This document shows, one piece after another, positions 43,595-55,499 of a stretch of DNA of 64,000 bases. This stretch comes from Sorex araneus (taxonomy: Eukaryota; Chordata; Mammalia; Eulipotyphla; Soricidae). Numbering within the stretch: position 1 is the stretch's first letter; every line of letters starts with the position of its first letter. The position numbers and the translations under genes were made by a program. The notes under the pieces were generated by a model that saw only the letters and a program-made list of their open reading frames with translations, had not been told where the DNA came from and did no database searches. The stretch covers positions 48,462,509 to 48,526,508 of the forward strand of contig NC_073307.1 in assembly GCF_027595985.1 (NCBI RefSeq), written 5' to 3'.

Positions 43595-43757
43595 GTGTTT
43601 GTGACACACCTAGAGGTGCTCAAGGCTTACTCCTAGTTATGTGCTCAAGAATCATTCCTAGTAAGACATGGAGCACCAGATGGAGTGCCTGGAATCTAAC
43701 TCAATTGGGTACTCTACAAGGGACGTGCCCTGCTCTCTGTACTGTATCTTCAGCCCA
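43595..43757 (-). mobile_element. Diverged SOR-type SINE
   Basis: aggtgctcaaggcttactcc, atggagtgcctggaatctaa, then a decayed head. Confidence 0.75.
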
Positions 43758-44399
43758 GCATTTGATAATTATTGCCTCCCAGGTCAATGAAAATTATTTT
43801 AATTTTTATACACACAAGCAGGGCATATATTAGCCCACATCCTCGTTTCCTAAAGATTTTATGTCACTCTAGATTAAGTATAGAGATGTATGTTTAATAC
43901 CTCTCTGATTATAAAAAATAACTGTCTTTTTAGATAAAGATGGAAATGACACATAAACATTAATTTGGTAAATGTATTATTTTAATTTTTAAGTCCAAAA
44001 GTTGTGAATTTAAAAGAAAAGTTTTATTATTCAACTGTAAACTTCTTATATATTTTGCTTTGGATAAAATCTTTATCTCCATCCATATTAAGTTTTTGAC
44101 TGGGACAATTTCAAAAAAGAAAAAAGTAGATTTTTAAATGGAAGACAGTTAACTAACATATGCAATGCACATACAACATAAGGAGAAACATGGGTGGGGA
44201 AACTTAAAATAAAGTAATTCAAAACAGTTACTCAGAATTGCATATATCTAGAATCTTAGGCAAAGAAAAAAATGTGTTTAAAATGAAAAGACAGAAAAAG
44301 AATCTCAGGCTTTCAAGAGAAGCAAACTAAGATTGTGTATATAGATTGGAAAGGAACAATGGGGTGGACCTTACTTGTTTCTCTGGTTTCCCACTTTAT
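43758..44399. other. No recognised feature
   Basis: AT-rich; nothing recognised. Confidence 0.4.
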
Positions 44400-45355
44400 C
44401 TGCTAACAGTTTTCTCTAGGAAAAGAATAAATAAGAGATTGTCTCTATGTTCATATTGTTTCCAAAAAGGCTTGAGCAGTGGATGTTTCCACCAACAATG
44501 AGAGTCCTCTTCTCCCAGTATCCACACCAGCACTCGTTGTTTTTGTTCTTTTTTGATGTGTGCCAGTCTCTGTGGTGTGAGATGATATCTCACTGTTGTT
44601 TTGATTGGTACCTCCCAATCAAAATGTAGGGAAATTTTTCAAGTGCCTTTTGGTCATTCAAGTTTCTTCTTTGAAAAAGTTTCTATTCATTTCTTCTCCC
44701 CGTATTTGGATGAGATTGGATGTTTTTTCCTTCTACGTTCTCACATATGTTATAGAACTTTGATATTAACTCTTTATAAAATGAGTATTGGGTAAATAAT
44801 TTTTCCCATCCTATGGGCTTTCTTTGTATCTTGGACACTATTTCTTTTGAGGTGCAAAAGCTCCTTAGCTTCATGTAGTCCCATTTGTTTATCTTTGCCT
44901 CCACTTGCTTTGTGAGTGGTGTTTCCTCTTTGAAGATGCCTTTAGCTTCAATATCATGGAGGGCTGTGCCTAAATTTTCTTCCATGAAATTTATGTGTTC
45001 AGATCTGATATTGTGGTGTTTAATTAATTCTTGTCTAACTTTTGTGATTAGCATTAGAAAGAGATCAGAATTCATTTTTTTTTTACCTGTAGCTGCCCAG
45101 TTTTCCCAGCATTACTTGTTGAAAAGGCTTTCTTTGCTCCACTTCATATTTCTGCTTCTTTATCAAAGTTTAAATGATCATATATTTGAGAGTCTTGAGA
45201 GTCTGTGTCAGGATATTCAACTCTTTCCCGTTGGTCTGCGGGTCTGTATTTATTTCAATATAATGTTGTTTCAATTACTACCACTTTGTAGTAGAGTTTG
45301 AAGTTGAGGAAGGTGATACCTCACGTATTTTTTCCCCTAGGATTGCTTTGGCTAT
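44400..45355 (-). mobile_element. Old L1 ORF2 C-terminal half
   Basis: The best frame (44683-45075) encodes I-R-S-E-H-I-N-F-M-E-E-N-L-G-T-A-L-H-D-I-E-A-K and similar ORF2 residues. It is broken in several places, and no 3' UTR is attached. Confidence 0.85.
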
Positions 45356-45364
45356 TCATGTCTA

Positions 45365-46028
45365 CTAACCATTTTTAATGGGTTGGATTTTTTTCTTGCA
45401 ACATTCTACCAGTGCCTTATATATGTTTGATATTAATTCCTTATCAGATGGGTGTTGGGAAAATATTTTTCCCCATTCCTTGGGCATTTTGATCACCAAT
45501 TCTTTTGAGGGGTATAAGCTTCTTAGTTTAATGTAGTCCCACTTGTTTCTTTGCTTCCACTTGCTTAATCAGTGGTGTTTCCTCTTTGAAGATGCCTTTA
45601 GCTTCAATGTTATGGATGATTTTGTCTCCATTTTACTTCATGTGCCTTATGAATTCAGGCCTGATGTTGAGATCTCAAACACTCCTGAAATTTGTATGGT
45701 ACAATAAACCCCCAAGACTAGCTAAAGAAATCCTTGGGAAATAAAGATGGGAGTCATCACCTTCCCCAACTTCAAGCTCTACGACTAAGTGTTAATAATT
45801 AAAACATCATGATATTGGAATAAAGACAGACATTCAGATCAATGGAATAAAGTTGAAGATCTTGAAACAAACCTTCAAATACATGATCATTTAATCTTGG
45901 ATAAAGGAACACACAATATGAAGCAAAGCAAGGAAAGCCTATCCAATAAGTGGTGTTGGGAAAACTGGACAGCTACACTTTAAAAAAAATGAACTCAGAC
46001 TTCTAACACCTTGCACAGGAGTCAGATC
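45365..46028. mobile_element. Rearranged L1 ORF2 segments, head-to-head
   Basis: 45365-45672 is minus-strand ORF2 overlapping in content with 44700-44990. 45675-46028 is plus-strand ORF2 that, in L1 coordinates, ends exactly where the minus piece begins (gatctcaacatcaggcctg). That is the 5'-inversion pattern of twin priming. Confidence 0.65.
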
Positions 46029-46029
46029 A

Positions 46030-46290
46030 AAATAGATTGAAGTTCTGTGTTAATGTTTTTGTTAGTTGAGATTGATTGGCTTCTACATTACATCCCATCC
46101 ATCTGGTGAGTTACTACTGAGATGTCAGTGTTGTAGAGTTTAGAGATGTCACTAAAAAATTCAGAATATTTAAGGAATATCTCCCCCTTGAAGATCCTCC
46201 TAGGTCTCAGTTGATCTCTTTCTACATTTACTTATGAGTCTCTGGAACAAGCCTGGTAGGTGAGTTAACATGGCAGCCATGATGGGAAGT
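46030..46290. repeat. Repeat shared with 32840-33380
   Basis: Shares ggcttctacattacatccca, then ggtctcagttgatctctttc and gagtctctggaacaagcctg with the 5' module of the ORF-less element. Confidence 0.5.
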
Positions 46291-46799
46291 GGGTCTCTTT
46301 GTTTTTATTTTTATATTTTCTGTGAATATTTTATGTCGTCCATCAGAAGTTGCAATATCATCAATTGTTAACATTTTAACCTCAGAAAAATTAAAACATA
46401 CTTCCTTTTCAGGTAAAATTGAGATCCATTTTATCAAATTGTTACAGGAGAATTCTACTACATTGTGTTGATAATTACACTTTTAATAGTTTTGTACTTT
46501 TCTCCAGGTTTAGGTGGTACTTACTATTTGATAAATTTTTAAAGTCATGTTTAAATATTTAATTGACATTTTGTTGTTGTTGATTTGCTTATAAACAAGT
46601 ATAGTAACATATAATGAGAAATTGGTGCTGGAATAACAGTAGTGAAAGCTACCTACAAAAAGAGCATATGAGCTGATATCTAGCCTAAATAAAAAAAGGT
46701 GAAGAGCATAGAATTGTGAAGAGCATACATTTGAAACTGTATTAATATAAATGTTAAAGCCACATACTATGTGATATTCTATTACTCTTACATGTCTGT
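46291..46799. other. No recognised feature
   Basis: AT-rich; small frames lack any domain. Confidence 0.4.
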
Positions 46800-47500
46800 C
46801 TAGATTTTTTTCATATTCATTTCTTCACCCAACTTAGTGAGGCACCATAATTTATAGTAAAGTTAATGATAGTTTCCTACATAAAATGTTTCATCATCAC
46901 ATCCACCACCAGAGGATCAACTTCCATCCACAGTTGGGTAACCTCCCATCCATCTAACATGCAGCCCGGTAAGCTCAGTCTGTAGGCTAACACTAAGGCT
47001 CTACTGCCTTTGATCATTTGTTAGTTAAATATATGAGAAAAGTTACTCTGTATTTGTCAGCCTTCAACTGACTTCACTCAGCACAATAATATCTAGCCCA
47101 TCCACCAAGCAGTAAATGGCATATTTCAACTTTTGCTTAATAGCTGAGTATTGTCCATTTTGGATATGTACACCAACTTTATCTCTCTTCTGTTCCTGTA
47201 CATTTGGGTTAGTTCCAGGTATTGGCTATTGTTAAAAGTGCTTTAATAAACATAGAAGCACAAAATATCTTTACAAAATAGTGTTTTGGGTTTCCATAGG
47301 GTAAATGCCAAGAAATGGAATTGCTTAATTATATGAAAGTTTAATTACGAATTTTTGAGATATATTCATATATTTCATAGAGACTGAACCAGTTGACATT
47401 CCCACGAGTGGATGAGGTTTCCTTTATCCTCACACCCATGCCAGAAATGGTTGTTGCTATTCTTTCTGTGTGCCAGTCTTACTAGATTCTTTGACTAATC
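46800..47500 (-). mobile_element. Old L1 3' UTR and ORF2 end
   Basis: Antisense terminus (acataaaatgtttcatcatc) then an ORF2 end with ggtattggctattgttaaaa and aaccagttgacattcccacg. Confidence 0.75.
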
Positions 47501-47511
47501 TATCATTGAAC

Positions 47512-47754
47512 CCCCCTGCGATAGCACAGTGGTAGGGTGTTCGCCTTTCACGCAGTCGACCCGTGTTCGATTCCTCCACCCCTCTCAGAGAGCCTGACAA
47601 GCTACCAAGAGTATCGCGCCCACACAGCAGAGCCTGGCAAGCTACCCGTGGTGTATTGGATATGCCAAAAACAGTAACAATAAGTCTCACATTGAGAGAC
47701 GTTACTGGTGCTCGTTCGAACAAATCGATGAACAACAGGATGATAGTGACAGTG
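47512..47754 (+). mobile_element. tRNA-RTE composite SINE
   Basis: Complete plus copy, exact 10-bp duplication ATCATTGAAC at 47502-47511 and 47755-47764. The body has the gtctcacattgagagacgtt variant. Confidence 0.95.
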
Positions 47755-47764
47755 ATCATTGAAC

Positions 47765-48000
47765 ATTTAGGATGTTTCCAGATAATGACTATTACAAATA
47801 ATGCTAAACTGAAAAAAGAAATACATGTATATTTTTAATTTAGTAATTTTTTGTAGATACCGATGGATGAATGTAACGACTGTGTATGTTTTCCATAGAG
47901 ATGGACCTACTTTATATTGCTATCAAATAGTAATAAGTTTTTCTCTCCACACAGGATTTTTATGTCATATTTATTCTCTTGTTCCACTAGTCAATTATAT
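47765..48000 (-). mobile_element. Old L1 fragment
   Basis: aggatgtttccagataatga, caaataatgctaaac resemble an antisense ORF2 end. Weak beyond 47860. Confidence 0.4.
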
Positions 48001-48199
48001 TTTATAACACTAAAGTTAGTAATTTTTCTGCATCTTTTAAAAATGTTGACATCAGCAGTGCAATTGAATCATGTCTATGTCTAAGCCACTAGCGGTAGGC
48101 ATTAACATATTAACGCTATTGTTTTTATCTAAATTTTACCTCTCCCTTTCTCTATTAATTAAGGCCACACTAGGCAGTTTCTTATCTGACTATAAATGG

Positions 48200-48345
48200 T
48201 GGTTCTTGGTTTTACTCAGTCCAGCAGGAACTACTCAAGTCAGTGTTTCGTGGGAACACCAGTCAAGCCTGGAGGATTTGCCAGTGCCAGGGATCAAATT
48301 TAGGGCACCACACTAGGCTCTTACTTTATTACTTGAATAATCTCC
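48200..48345 (-). mobile_element. Possible diverged SINE
   Basis: ggtttgccagtgccaggga-like order with gggatcaaatttagggcacc. Very weak. Confidence 0.25.
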
Positions 48346-48399
48346 CGTGCTTCCTTGTTTGCCTCCTGAAAAAGTGAAAGTACATTTAAAAAATATAGG

Positions 48400-48556
48400 A
48401 CCACAGTTGCTAGAGAAATTGTACAGTGAATAAGGTAAGCACCTTGCATGTGGCTGACCTGTGTTTAGTTGCCTGCACTTCATGTGATTCCCAGATCTCT
48501 ACCAGTAGTGACTCCCGAGCACAGAGCCCTGAGTACCACTGGCTGTGATCATCAGG
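48400..48556 (+). mobile_element. Diverged SOR-type SINE
   Basis: gctagagaaattgtacagtg, accttgcatgtggctgacct and ccgagcacagagccctgagt follow SOR order. Confidence 0.7.
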
Positions 48557-48557
48557 T

Positions 48558-48685
48558 TTTATATATATATGTGTGTGCATGTGTATATATATATATGTAT
48601 AGATGGATATATATACATATGTATGTATACGATGATACATATGTATACATATACATATGTATATATGATGATATATGTATATATT
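48558..48685. repeat. TATATG/ACATAT-rich microsatellite
   Basis: Alternating purine-pyrimidine repeat of about 128 bp at the SINE tail. Confidence 0.9.
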
Positions 48686-48894
48686 CCAGGAATTCTTGGC
48701 AATTTAAAATAATACTGATAACTTAGACCTTGGGCAAAACAGTACTTCAGGGCCACCACAGAAAATCAAGTGGTATTCTGACTATCACCAGGGCCACACC
48801 AGACAATGTCCATGTGGCATCAGTTATCAAACTCATAGCACTACATATTATAAACATGCACTCTTCCACTTGAATAAACTCCCAGCTCCTAACG

Positions 48895-49076
48895 CTATGC
48901 TTATTTTTAGCGAGGTGTCTGTGCTATGCAGGCATATTTCAGGATTTATTCCTGCTTCTGTGCTAACAGGTGGCTCCTGGGTAGTTCTTAGGAATCCATT
49001 TGTGGTACCAGGGATAGAACGGCTATTGGCTTGTATAAAGAAAATATCTTATTTACTGTACTACCTCTCTGAACCT
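48895..49076 (-). mobile_element. Diverged SOR-type SINE
   Basis: tttcaggatttattcctgct, gtaccagggatagaacggct, ctgtactacctctctgaacc. Confidence 0.65.
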
Positions 49077-49411
49077 AGCTGTTCCCCATAACCTTATTTA
49101 CATTTTAATATTTTTTTAAAAGTTAGTCTCATTGTAGGCTTTTGTAACCACCTGCATTATTATATTAGTAGTATTTTAAAATATTTTAGTTATTGTAGAA
49201 CACACTTTTTTTAAATTTTAGAACAGATTCCTAAATACTTCTCTAAACTTTCCTATCTTTACAGTTCTCTTCTTGATTAATCACCAGAATTCAAATGGTA
49301 CAGCATAATCTTAGGTCCTGAACTATATTAACATATTTTGTGAATTATAATTTACAATAATTTGTAAATTATTTATAGTTAATTTTAAACATATATATAT
49401 ATCTGTTATTT

Positions 49412-49559
49412 TGGGGGGAAGTGCTCAAGGATTACTTCTGATTCTTTGGTCAAGACCAATCTAGTGAGGTTGTGGGAACATATGGAATGCTGAGGGTTGA
49501 ACCCGGGTCAGCCACATGCAAGGCAAGCACCCTACCTGCTAAATTATCTTTCTGAGCCC
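49412..49559 (-). mobile_element. SOR-type SINE
   Basis: gtgctcaaggattacttctg, gggttgaacccgggtcagcc, ttatctttctgagccct. Confidence 0.78.
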
Positions 49560-49688
49560 TCATATTTGCTACTTATCTTAATGAAGTGTTATTTTGAATT
49601 CTTTGAAATTTTGTAACCATATTTATTTTATTTTAAACATACGTAAATGAGTTTAGTTTTGCTATATAATAGTACGTAATATAGATTA

Positions 49689-49828
49689 GGGTTTGGGCCA
49701 CAACCATTTTGCTCAGGGCTTGCTCCTGGATTGCACTCAGGGATCACTCCTAGCAGTGCGGGGATTGACCCCTGTCTGGGTGCATGTCAGGCTAGTGCTT
49801 TAATCACTGTGCTATCTCTCCAAACTCT
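49689..49828 (-). mobile_element. SOR-type SINE, internally shortened
   Basis: gctcagggcttgctcctgga, tgcggggattgacccctgtc, gctatctctccaaactc. Confidence 0.78.
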
Positions 49829-49884
49829 GAATTATACAACTTTGTCTATAGTTTTGCATGTTAACTTTAATTCACAAAAATATT

Positions 49885-50004
49885 TGGATACATTCAGGGA
49901 TCACACTAGTCATGCTCAGAGCATCATATGGGGTGCGAGGGATTGAACCCAGGTCAACCATTTGAAAGGCAAGTACCTTACTGCTGTACCATCTCTTTGG
50001 CCCC
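49885..50004 (-). mobile_element. SOR-type SINE, internally deleted
   Basis: gatcacactagtcatgctca, ggattgaacccaggtcaacc, catctctttggcccc. Confidence 0.72.
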
Positions 50005-50078
50005 AATCTTGTGACCTTCTAACTTGAGTGCTGTATTTCTTCTGTTTAGACTTTTTTTATTTTTAAGTTAGGTATATG

Positions 50079-50321
50079 GGCTGGAGTGATAGCACAGCGG
50101 GTAGGGTCTTTGCCTTGCACATGGCCAACCTGGGTTCGATTCCTCCATCCTCTCAGAGAGCCCGGCAAGCTACCAAGAGTATCCCACCCGCACGGCAGAG
50201 CCTGGCAAGCTACCCGTGGTGTATTCGATATGCCAAACAAAATAACAAGTCTCACAATGGAGACATTACTGGTACCCACTTGAGAAAATCAATGAACAAT
50301 GGGACAACAGTGTTACAGTGC
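50079..50321 (+). mobile_element. tRNA-RTE composite SINE
   Basis: Complete plus copy with an acagtgttacagtgc tail. Flanked by TAAGTTAGG[T/G]ATATG at 50064-50078 and 50322-50336. Confidence 0.95.
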
Positions 50322-50399
50322 TAAGTTAGGGATATGAACAGTAATAGAGTATTTTTCTTGCACGCAGATAAACCTGCATTCAGTGGTGTGTGCACTACA

Positions 50400-51380
50400 C
50401 ACAAATTTACTAGATAATTTTTATTTCATTTGAATTTTGCCAGCATCAAAAAATTGTTAATGATAAGATTCAACTTTATTCTCTTGTGGAATTTATCTCT
50501 TAATTTTCTTCATATTCTATCTATGTTACTATTCTTCTAGATTTTTTTCCTTCTCACTTTCCCCTTCTCTATTCTAACTTCTCCCTTTTTTCTTTTCTTC
50601 CACCTTCCTTCTTGCCATGCTGATTTCAAGTTTTTTTCTAAAGCACATATGTTTATTATCTTATGTCAAACATATATGCATATTTTTGCCCCTTACATAA
50701 TATTTTATCTCTCTAAATTTTTATTTATGGAATCAATCTATAGAATTATTTTTAAAGTCACCAAATGTTATAGTTTGCTTTGGCAAAATTATTATTTTAG
50801 ACCTATGATTTCTTTCCTATAATCTATTTTCTACATTCCTGGGTAATTATTCAAGTTTTATTCCCCACATTTTCAGTACATATCTACATTACTGTGAAGT
50901 CATTTTCTTACTCTTCTATAAATTTTAATATTAGTACATACTTTTTAAGCGTCATATATAATCGTCAATCTTCCTTCCACGGAGCTCCGCTTTCAGGGAG
51001 AATTTCTGAACGGAAAATTAATTCATCTAGAAAAATGCTTATCCTATTCTAAGTGTATCTTTGAAAGACTTTATGTGGACCTCTTCTGATTCTAGTTTAG
51101 GACTTATTAGAGGAGATATGCCTTTCTCTAGAGGAGCTCTGATGTGACCAAACATCTTCTTCCTCATCATTTAGTCAGCTATCTTTAAAGTGCCAAACAA
51201 AACTGTATGGTTATTTTAATTTTAGTTGACTATTTGGAAAATCCTGAAAGAAAAATATAGTTTATATATTTTTGGATTTATAGTTAGCTTGCATTTTTTT
51301 TGAACCTGAATTTTTTTTTACCGTCTTGAATTTGTTATTCAATTCACTGTACTGATACACTGACATCAGGGTATTTGGGC
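50400..51380. other. No recognised feature (about 1 kb)
   Basis: AT-rich and pyrimidine-rich; no gene or repeat recognised. Confidence 0.4.
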
Positions 51381-51390
51381 CACAGAGATT

Positions 51391-51627
51391 TTGTCACTGT
51401 CACTGTCATCCCGTTGCTCATCAATTTGCTCAAACCAGCACCAGTAACGTCTCCATTGTGAGACTTGTTGTTACTGTTTTTGGCATGTCGAATACGCCAT
51501 GGGGAGCTTGCCAGGCTCTGCTGTGTGGGCAAGATACTCTTGCCAGGCTCTCCAAGAGGGGCAGAACAATTGAACCCAGGGTCGGCCAGCGTGCAAGGCA
51601 AACGCCCTACCTGCTGTGTTCTAGCCT
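51391..51627 (-). mobile_element. tRNA-RTE composite SINE
   Basis: Antisense copy with (gtcact)n tail. CACAGAGA[T/C]T at 51381-51390 and 51628-51637. The body is missing about 15 bp near 51540. Confidence 0.93.
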
Positions 51628-51737
51628 CACAGAGACTCAACTCTTTTAAATATTTTAGATAAGTAATTTAGTATTTAAATTTACTACCAGTGTCTTTAAT
51701 TTGCTACTAGTTTCTTTAATTTACAGCCACATCAACT

Positions 51738-51790
51738 GATATATATGAATGTATGTGTATATATATATATACACACATATATATGTTGTA
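51738..51790. repeat. (TA)n/(CA)n microsatellite
   Basis: Alternating TATA and ACAC runs. Confidence 0.85.
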
Positions 51791-51916
51791 TTTCTTGTTC
51801 CAGAACCATAAATATGTTTCTTGTTATAAACTAGTAATTCAAAATATGTATTTAAAATTTCAGGAATAATTAAATTAATGAGGATTTTTAAAAAACATTT
51901 TCTTAATTTCATTATG

Positions 51917-52092
51917 GTTTTTTTTTGCTTTTTTTGGGTCATACTTGGCGATGCACAGGGGTCACTCCTGGCTCGGCACTCAGGAATCACCCCTAGCAGT
52001 GCTCAGAGGACCATATGGGATGCTGGAAATCAAACCTGGGTTGGCCGAGTGCAAGGCAAACGCCCTACCTGCTGTGCTATTGCTCCAGCCCC
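51917..52092 (-). mobile_element. SOR-type SINE, young
   Basis: Near-consensus antisense SOR with duplication AATTTCATTATG at 51905-51916 and 52093-52104. Confidence 0.95.
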
Positions 52093-52104
52093 AATTTCAT
52101 TATG

Positions 52105-53255
52105 TTTTTATAACACATATTCTTTTCCTCAGTCTGATAATTTGAAGAATTTTTTTCTGCCAACATGGTTCTTTATAAATTTCATTCAGATATTATATTT
52201 TGGTATTAAAATATGTGCATCGAGATCAGAATTTTATTGACAGTAAGAGGGGGCAAGACCAGTGGAGACCCTAGTACAAGAAACAGATCCTGGGACTACC
52301 TCTTTTAATATGAATATAAATTCACTTCTCCTTACAGGAAAAATTTCCTTCTTCTTTAACAACTGAAGCACAGAAAAACATAGAATGAAATGGAAACATC
52401 ATTTACATAAACATACAAAAGGGAAAAAGAAAAAAATTAAATCAAATACTTTAAACAAATTGTTATAAATTGTATCCCGGTTCTCAATTGCATCTCAATT
52501 CTACAGGCAATATTTAGAAAACATATTAACCACATTACTTTATCCTATAAGCCTTAAAATCTGACAATTGTCATCTCACTAATTCCCTCAAACGTAAAGC
52601 ACTACCAGAACTATCCTAAAGTTACTTTTTGTTTTAAGCATTTTATTTTTTCTATCCACTCTGCAAGAACACTATTACTCCAAATTTTCATGGAGTTTTT
52701 CTTTTGTCATCCTTCATTATCATACTAAATATTTTCTCACAACATTCATCATCATCCAGAAATATCACCATCTATTATTTTAATCGCCATTTTCCACTAT
52801 TAATAACACATAAGACATTTCCTCCATTGTTCTTTGTATGCTTGTCTGTATCTTTGCTTTGAAAGGACTCCCAAGCAGTGCTCAAGACCTCCAGGTGTCA
52901 CTGCCACCAATTTTAGACCAACTTAGCCAAGAGCTCATTGCTGGGTTCTGGGAATGTGGTGCTGCTCAGGTCCTACTGTATCTGGGGCCACAATGGTTAC
53001 CAAGGTGATACTCAGGAGCCTCCAGAACCAAATCATCAATGCATTAACCCTAATTGCTGTACAATCTCCTGGACATCCTCCTTTGCTTACAAATATTACT
53101 AGAGCTGATAGTACTACAAAAGTTGCTACCATAAATAGTTTGGAGTGTGAATAATTACAAAATCAACATATGAAAAGAGAAAATAAGAATAATCAATTAT
53201 CAAATAGACAATACTATGATTTAATTCTGGTAAATACGGCTCATTAAAGTTTCTT
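52105..53255. other. Mostly unassigned; weak SINE traces at about 52870-53070
   Basis: 52870-53070 contains agcagtgctcaagacctcca and ggtgatactcaggagcctcc, faintly SOR-like. The rest is unrecognised. Confidence 0.35.
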
Positions 53256-53266
53256 ATTTTATGTAC

Positions 53267-53514
53267 CAGCCGAGCGATAGCACAGCGGTAGGGCGTTCGC
53301 CTTTCATGCAGCCGACCAGAGTTCGATTCCTCCGCCCTTCTCGAAGAGCCCAGCAAGCTACCAAGAGTATCGCGCCTGCATAGCAGAGCCTGGCAAGCTA
53401 CCCATGACATATTGGATATGCCAAAAACAGTAACAATAAGTCTCACAATGAGAGACGTTACTGGTGCCCGCTTGAACAAATCGATGAGCAACGGGATAAC
53501 AGTGACAGTGACAG
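53267..53514 (+). mobile_element. tRNA-RTE composite SINE
   Basis: Complete plus copy with an exact 11-bp duplication ATTTTATGTAC at 53256-53266 and 53515-53525. It is the last repeat before the olfactory receptor, 427 bp upstream of its start. Confidence 0.96.
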
Positions 53515-53894
53515 ATTTTATGTACAACTTAATGGAAAGTTTTAGAAAAGGATAGACAGGTTTAAAGTTATTTTCATTTACATTTCATTAAAATGTCCCA
53601 CTGAATTTGAGCTAAATGTATCGATTGTTTTGACAATGTATCCACACTCCTCTTGGGGTACAAATACTCTATAAAAATAGTTCAGTTCCCTTTTAAAACA
53701 TTGATGACAATGGTACATGTGAGGAAAAAAAAACTGAAACTGGATTCAAACAGGAAGAATTAACCAAGGAAGTTAGAAATTCTCTCTCCCTCACTCTCTT
53801 TCTTTCTCACACACACAGAATGTGTTATATATACCTATAAATTTGATGCTAATATAGAGAACTTAGTATTTCAGTTTATACTTTATTCTTCACT

Positions 53895-53923
53895 AATATA
53901 CTCCCTCTTTCCTTTACCGTAAG
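53895..53923 (+). promoter_or_regulatory. Possible splice acceptor upstream of the OR coding exon
   Basis: Pyrimidine-rich run (ctccctctttcctttaccgt) followed by AAG at 53921-53923, 18 bp before the ATG. OR genes commonly splice 5' non-coding exons just upstream of a single coding exon. Inferred only. Confidence 0.35.
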
Positions 53924-53941
53924 GAAAGTTTCACCAACATC

Positions 53942-54901
53942 ATGGATGAAGATAATATGACGTTTTCCAATGACTTCACCCTCACGGGTCTTTTCAATAA
54001 CAATAAGGCCTCCGCCTTCCTTTTTAGCCTCATTTGTGCCATTTTCTTCATGGCCATTATAGCTAATGGGATCATGATATTCCTAATCCACGTAGACCCT
54101 CACCTCCATACACCTATGTACTTCCTGCTCAGTCATCTCTCCTTCATTGACATGATGTACATATCCACCATTGTGCCCAAGATGCTGGTTGATTATATTT
54201 TGGGCAATACAACGATTTCCTTTGTTTCCTGTACAGTCCAGTACTTTCTCTACATGGGATTTGTGGGGGCTGAGTTTTTCCTCCTTGGACTTATGGCTTA
54301 TGATCGCTATGTGGCTATCTGCAACCCTCTGCGTTACCCTATACTCATGAACCAAAGGGTTTGCTGGATGATCTTGGCAAGTTCTTGGTTTGGCGGTTCT
54401 CTGGACAGCTTCCTTCTCACTCCAATCACCATGACGCTCCCATTCTGCGCCTCCCACAAAATCAATCACTTCTTCTGTGAGGGACCCACGATGCTTAGAC
54501 TGGCTTGTGGTGACAAAGCTGCCTATGAAATGATTATGTATGTTTGCTGTGTGATGATGCTGCTGATCCCGTTCTCTGTGGTTATTGCCTCGTATGCTCG
54601 GATCCTCATCACGGTTCATCAGATGAACTCGGCAGAAGGGAAGAAAAAAGCCTTTACGACCTGTTCATCACATATAACTGTAGTGACCTTGTTCTACGGG
54701 GCTGCCCTGTACACATACATGCTTCCCCAATCCTACCACACTCCAATCAAAGATAAAGTATTTTCTGCCTTTTACACCATCCTCACCCCATTTTTAAACC
54801 CTCTTATCTACAGCCTGAGAAACAGAGATGTGACTGGGGCCTTTAAAAGGATTTTGAAAAGATTTCAAAGAGCCCCTGGTGTGACAACAGAAGACTTCTG
54901 A
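53942..54901 (+). CDS. OR2T1: Olfactory receptor, OR2T subfamily (OR2T1-like), intact
   Basis: A 319-residue class II olfactory receptor, a rhodopsin-like G-protein-coupled receptor of olfactory sensory neurons that detects odorants and signals through G-olf. Hallmarks in order: N-glycosylation site N-M-T at residues 5-7; TM1 about 25-49; LHTPMYFLL 55-63; MAYDRYVAIC 118-127 at the end of TM3; conserved cysteines 97 and 179; SYARI 217-221; KAFTTCSSH 236-244 in TM6; PLIYSLRN 287-294 in TM7. From memory, the stretches MMYISTIVPKMLV, VGAEFFLLGLMAYDRYVAIC and SWFGGSLD are closest to OR2T1. The first Met is chosen because the next (residue 6) would remove the glycosylation site. No stop or frameshift. 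TM1 reads A-N-G where G-N is usual. No second OR gene is visible in this window. Orthology is inferred. Confidence 0.95.
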   Translation: MDEDNMTFSNDFTLTGLFNNNKASAFLFSLICAIFFMAIIANGIMIFLIHVDPHLHTPMYFLLSHLSFIDMMYISTIVPKMLVDYILGNTTISFVSCTVQYFLYMGFVGAEFFLLGLMAYDRYVAICNPLRYPILMNQRVCWMILASSWFGGSLDSFLLTPITMTLPFCASHKINHFFCEGPTMLRLACGDKAAYEMIMYVCCVMMLLIPFSVVIASYARILITVHQMNSAEGKKKAFTTCSSHITVVTLFYGAALYTYMLPQSYHTPIKDKVFSAFYTILTPFLNPLIYSLRNRDVTGAFKRILKRFQRAPGVTTEDF

Positions 54902-55033
54902 GAGTCTGTTCTTTTCGGACTGCGTAAGGTGTACTTACACTGGTACTTGGGGACATACCTTGGGAAATATGGATAAAATTTGCTGTACCTACCAATGATA
55001 TTCATGGGGGGGCTTGAGGGGGTAGGTTTTTTC

Positions 55034-55140
55034 TTTTGTTTTGTTTTTTAGCCACATCCAGTGGTATTCAGGGATTGCTTACGGCTTTGTGCTCAGGGCC
55101 ACTCTTGGAAGTATGCAGGAGATCACATGATATGTTGAAA
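55034..55140 (-). mobile_element. Partial SOR-type SINE
   Basis: ggtattcagggattgcttac, ctcagggccactcttggaag; head lost. Confidence 0.65.
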
Positions 55141-55394
55141 GATACTTCACCATCTTTTGTCAAAAATTGTGAAGACTTTTTATCATTAACACATAACTAA
55201 TTCCAAAGTACCAGTAAATCATACTGATATTTAGTCTTTCTTTTTTGTGTCTTCCAACTTCATCTCCTCTCTCATACCACTTCTCTAATTATAATTTACT
55301 CATATAAATGCCCCCAAATGCCTGATTAACATAAAATAATGCATTGCCCATCTTCAGAGACCTTTTAGGGACTGGGAACTTTCTGTTTAGTTTG

Positions 55395-55495
55395 TTTTTA
55401 GATCACACATAACGGTGTTCAAAAGGTATTCCTGGGTCTGTGCTCAGAAATTCCCCCTAATGGTGCTCACAGAACAACTGTAGTTCTGGAAAATA
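55395..55495 (-). mobile_element. Partial SOR-type SINE
   Basis: atcacacataacggtgttca, gtctgtgctcagaaattccc; head lost. Confidence 0.6.
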
Positions 55496-55499
55496 CCTA

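Noticed and set aside
54083-54619. 178-aa minus frame over the olfactory receptor
   Set aside because: Antisense shadow of the OR gene with no domain of its own.
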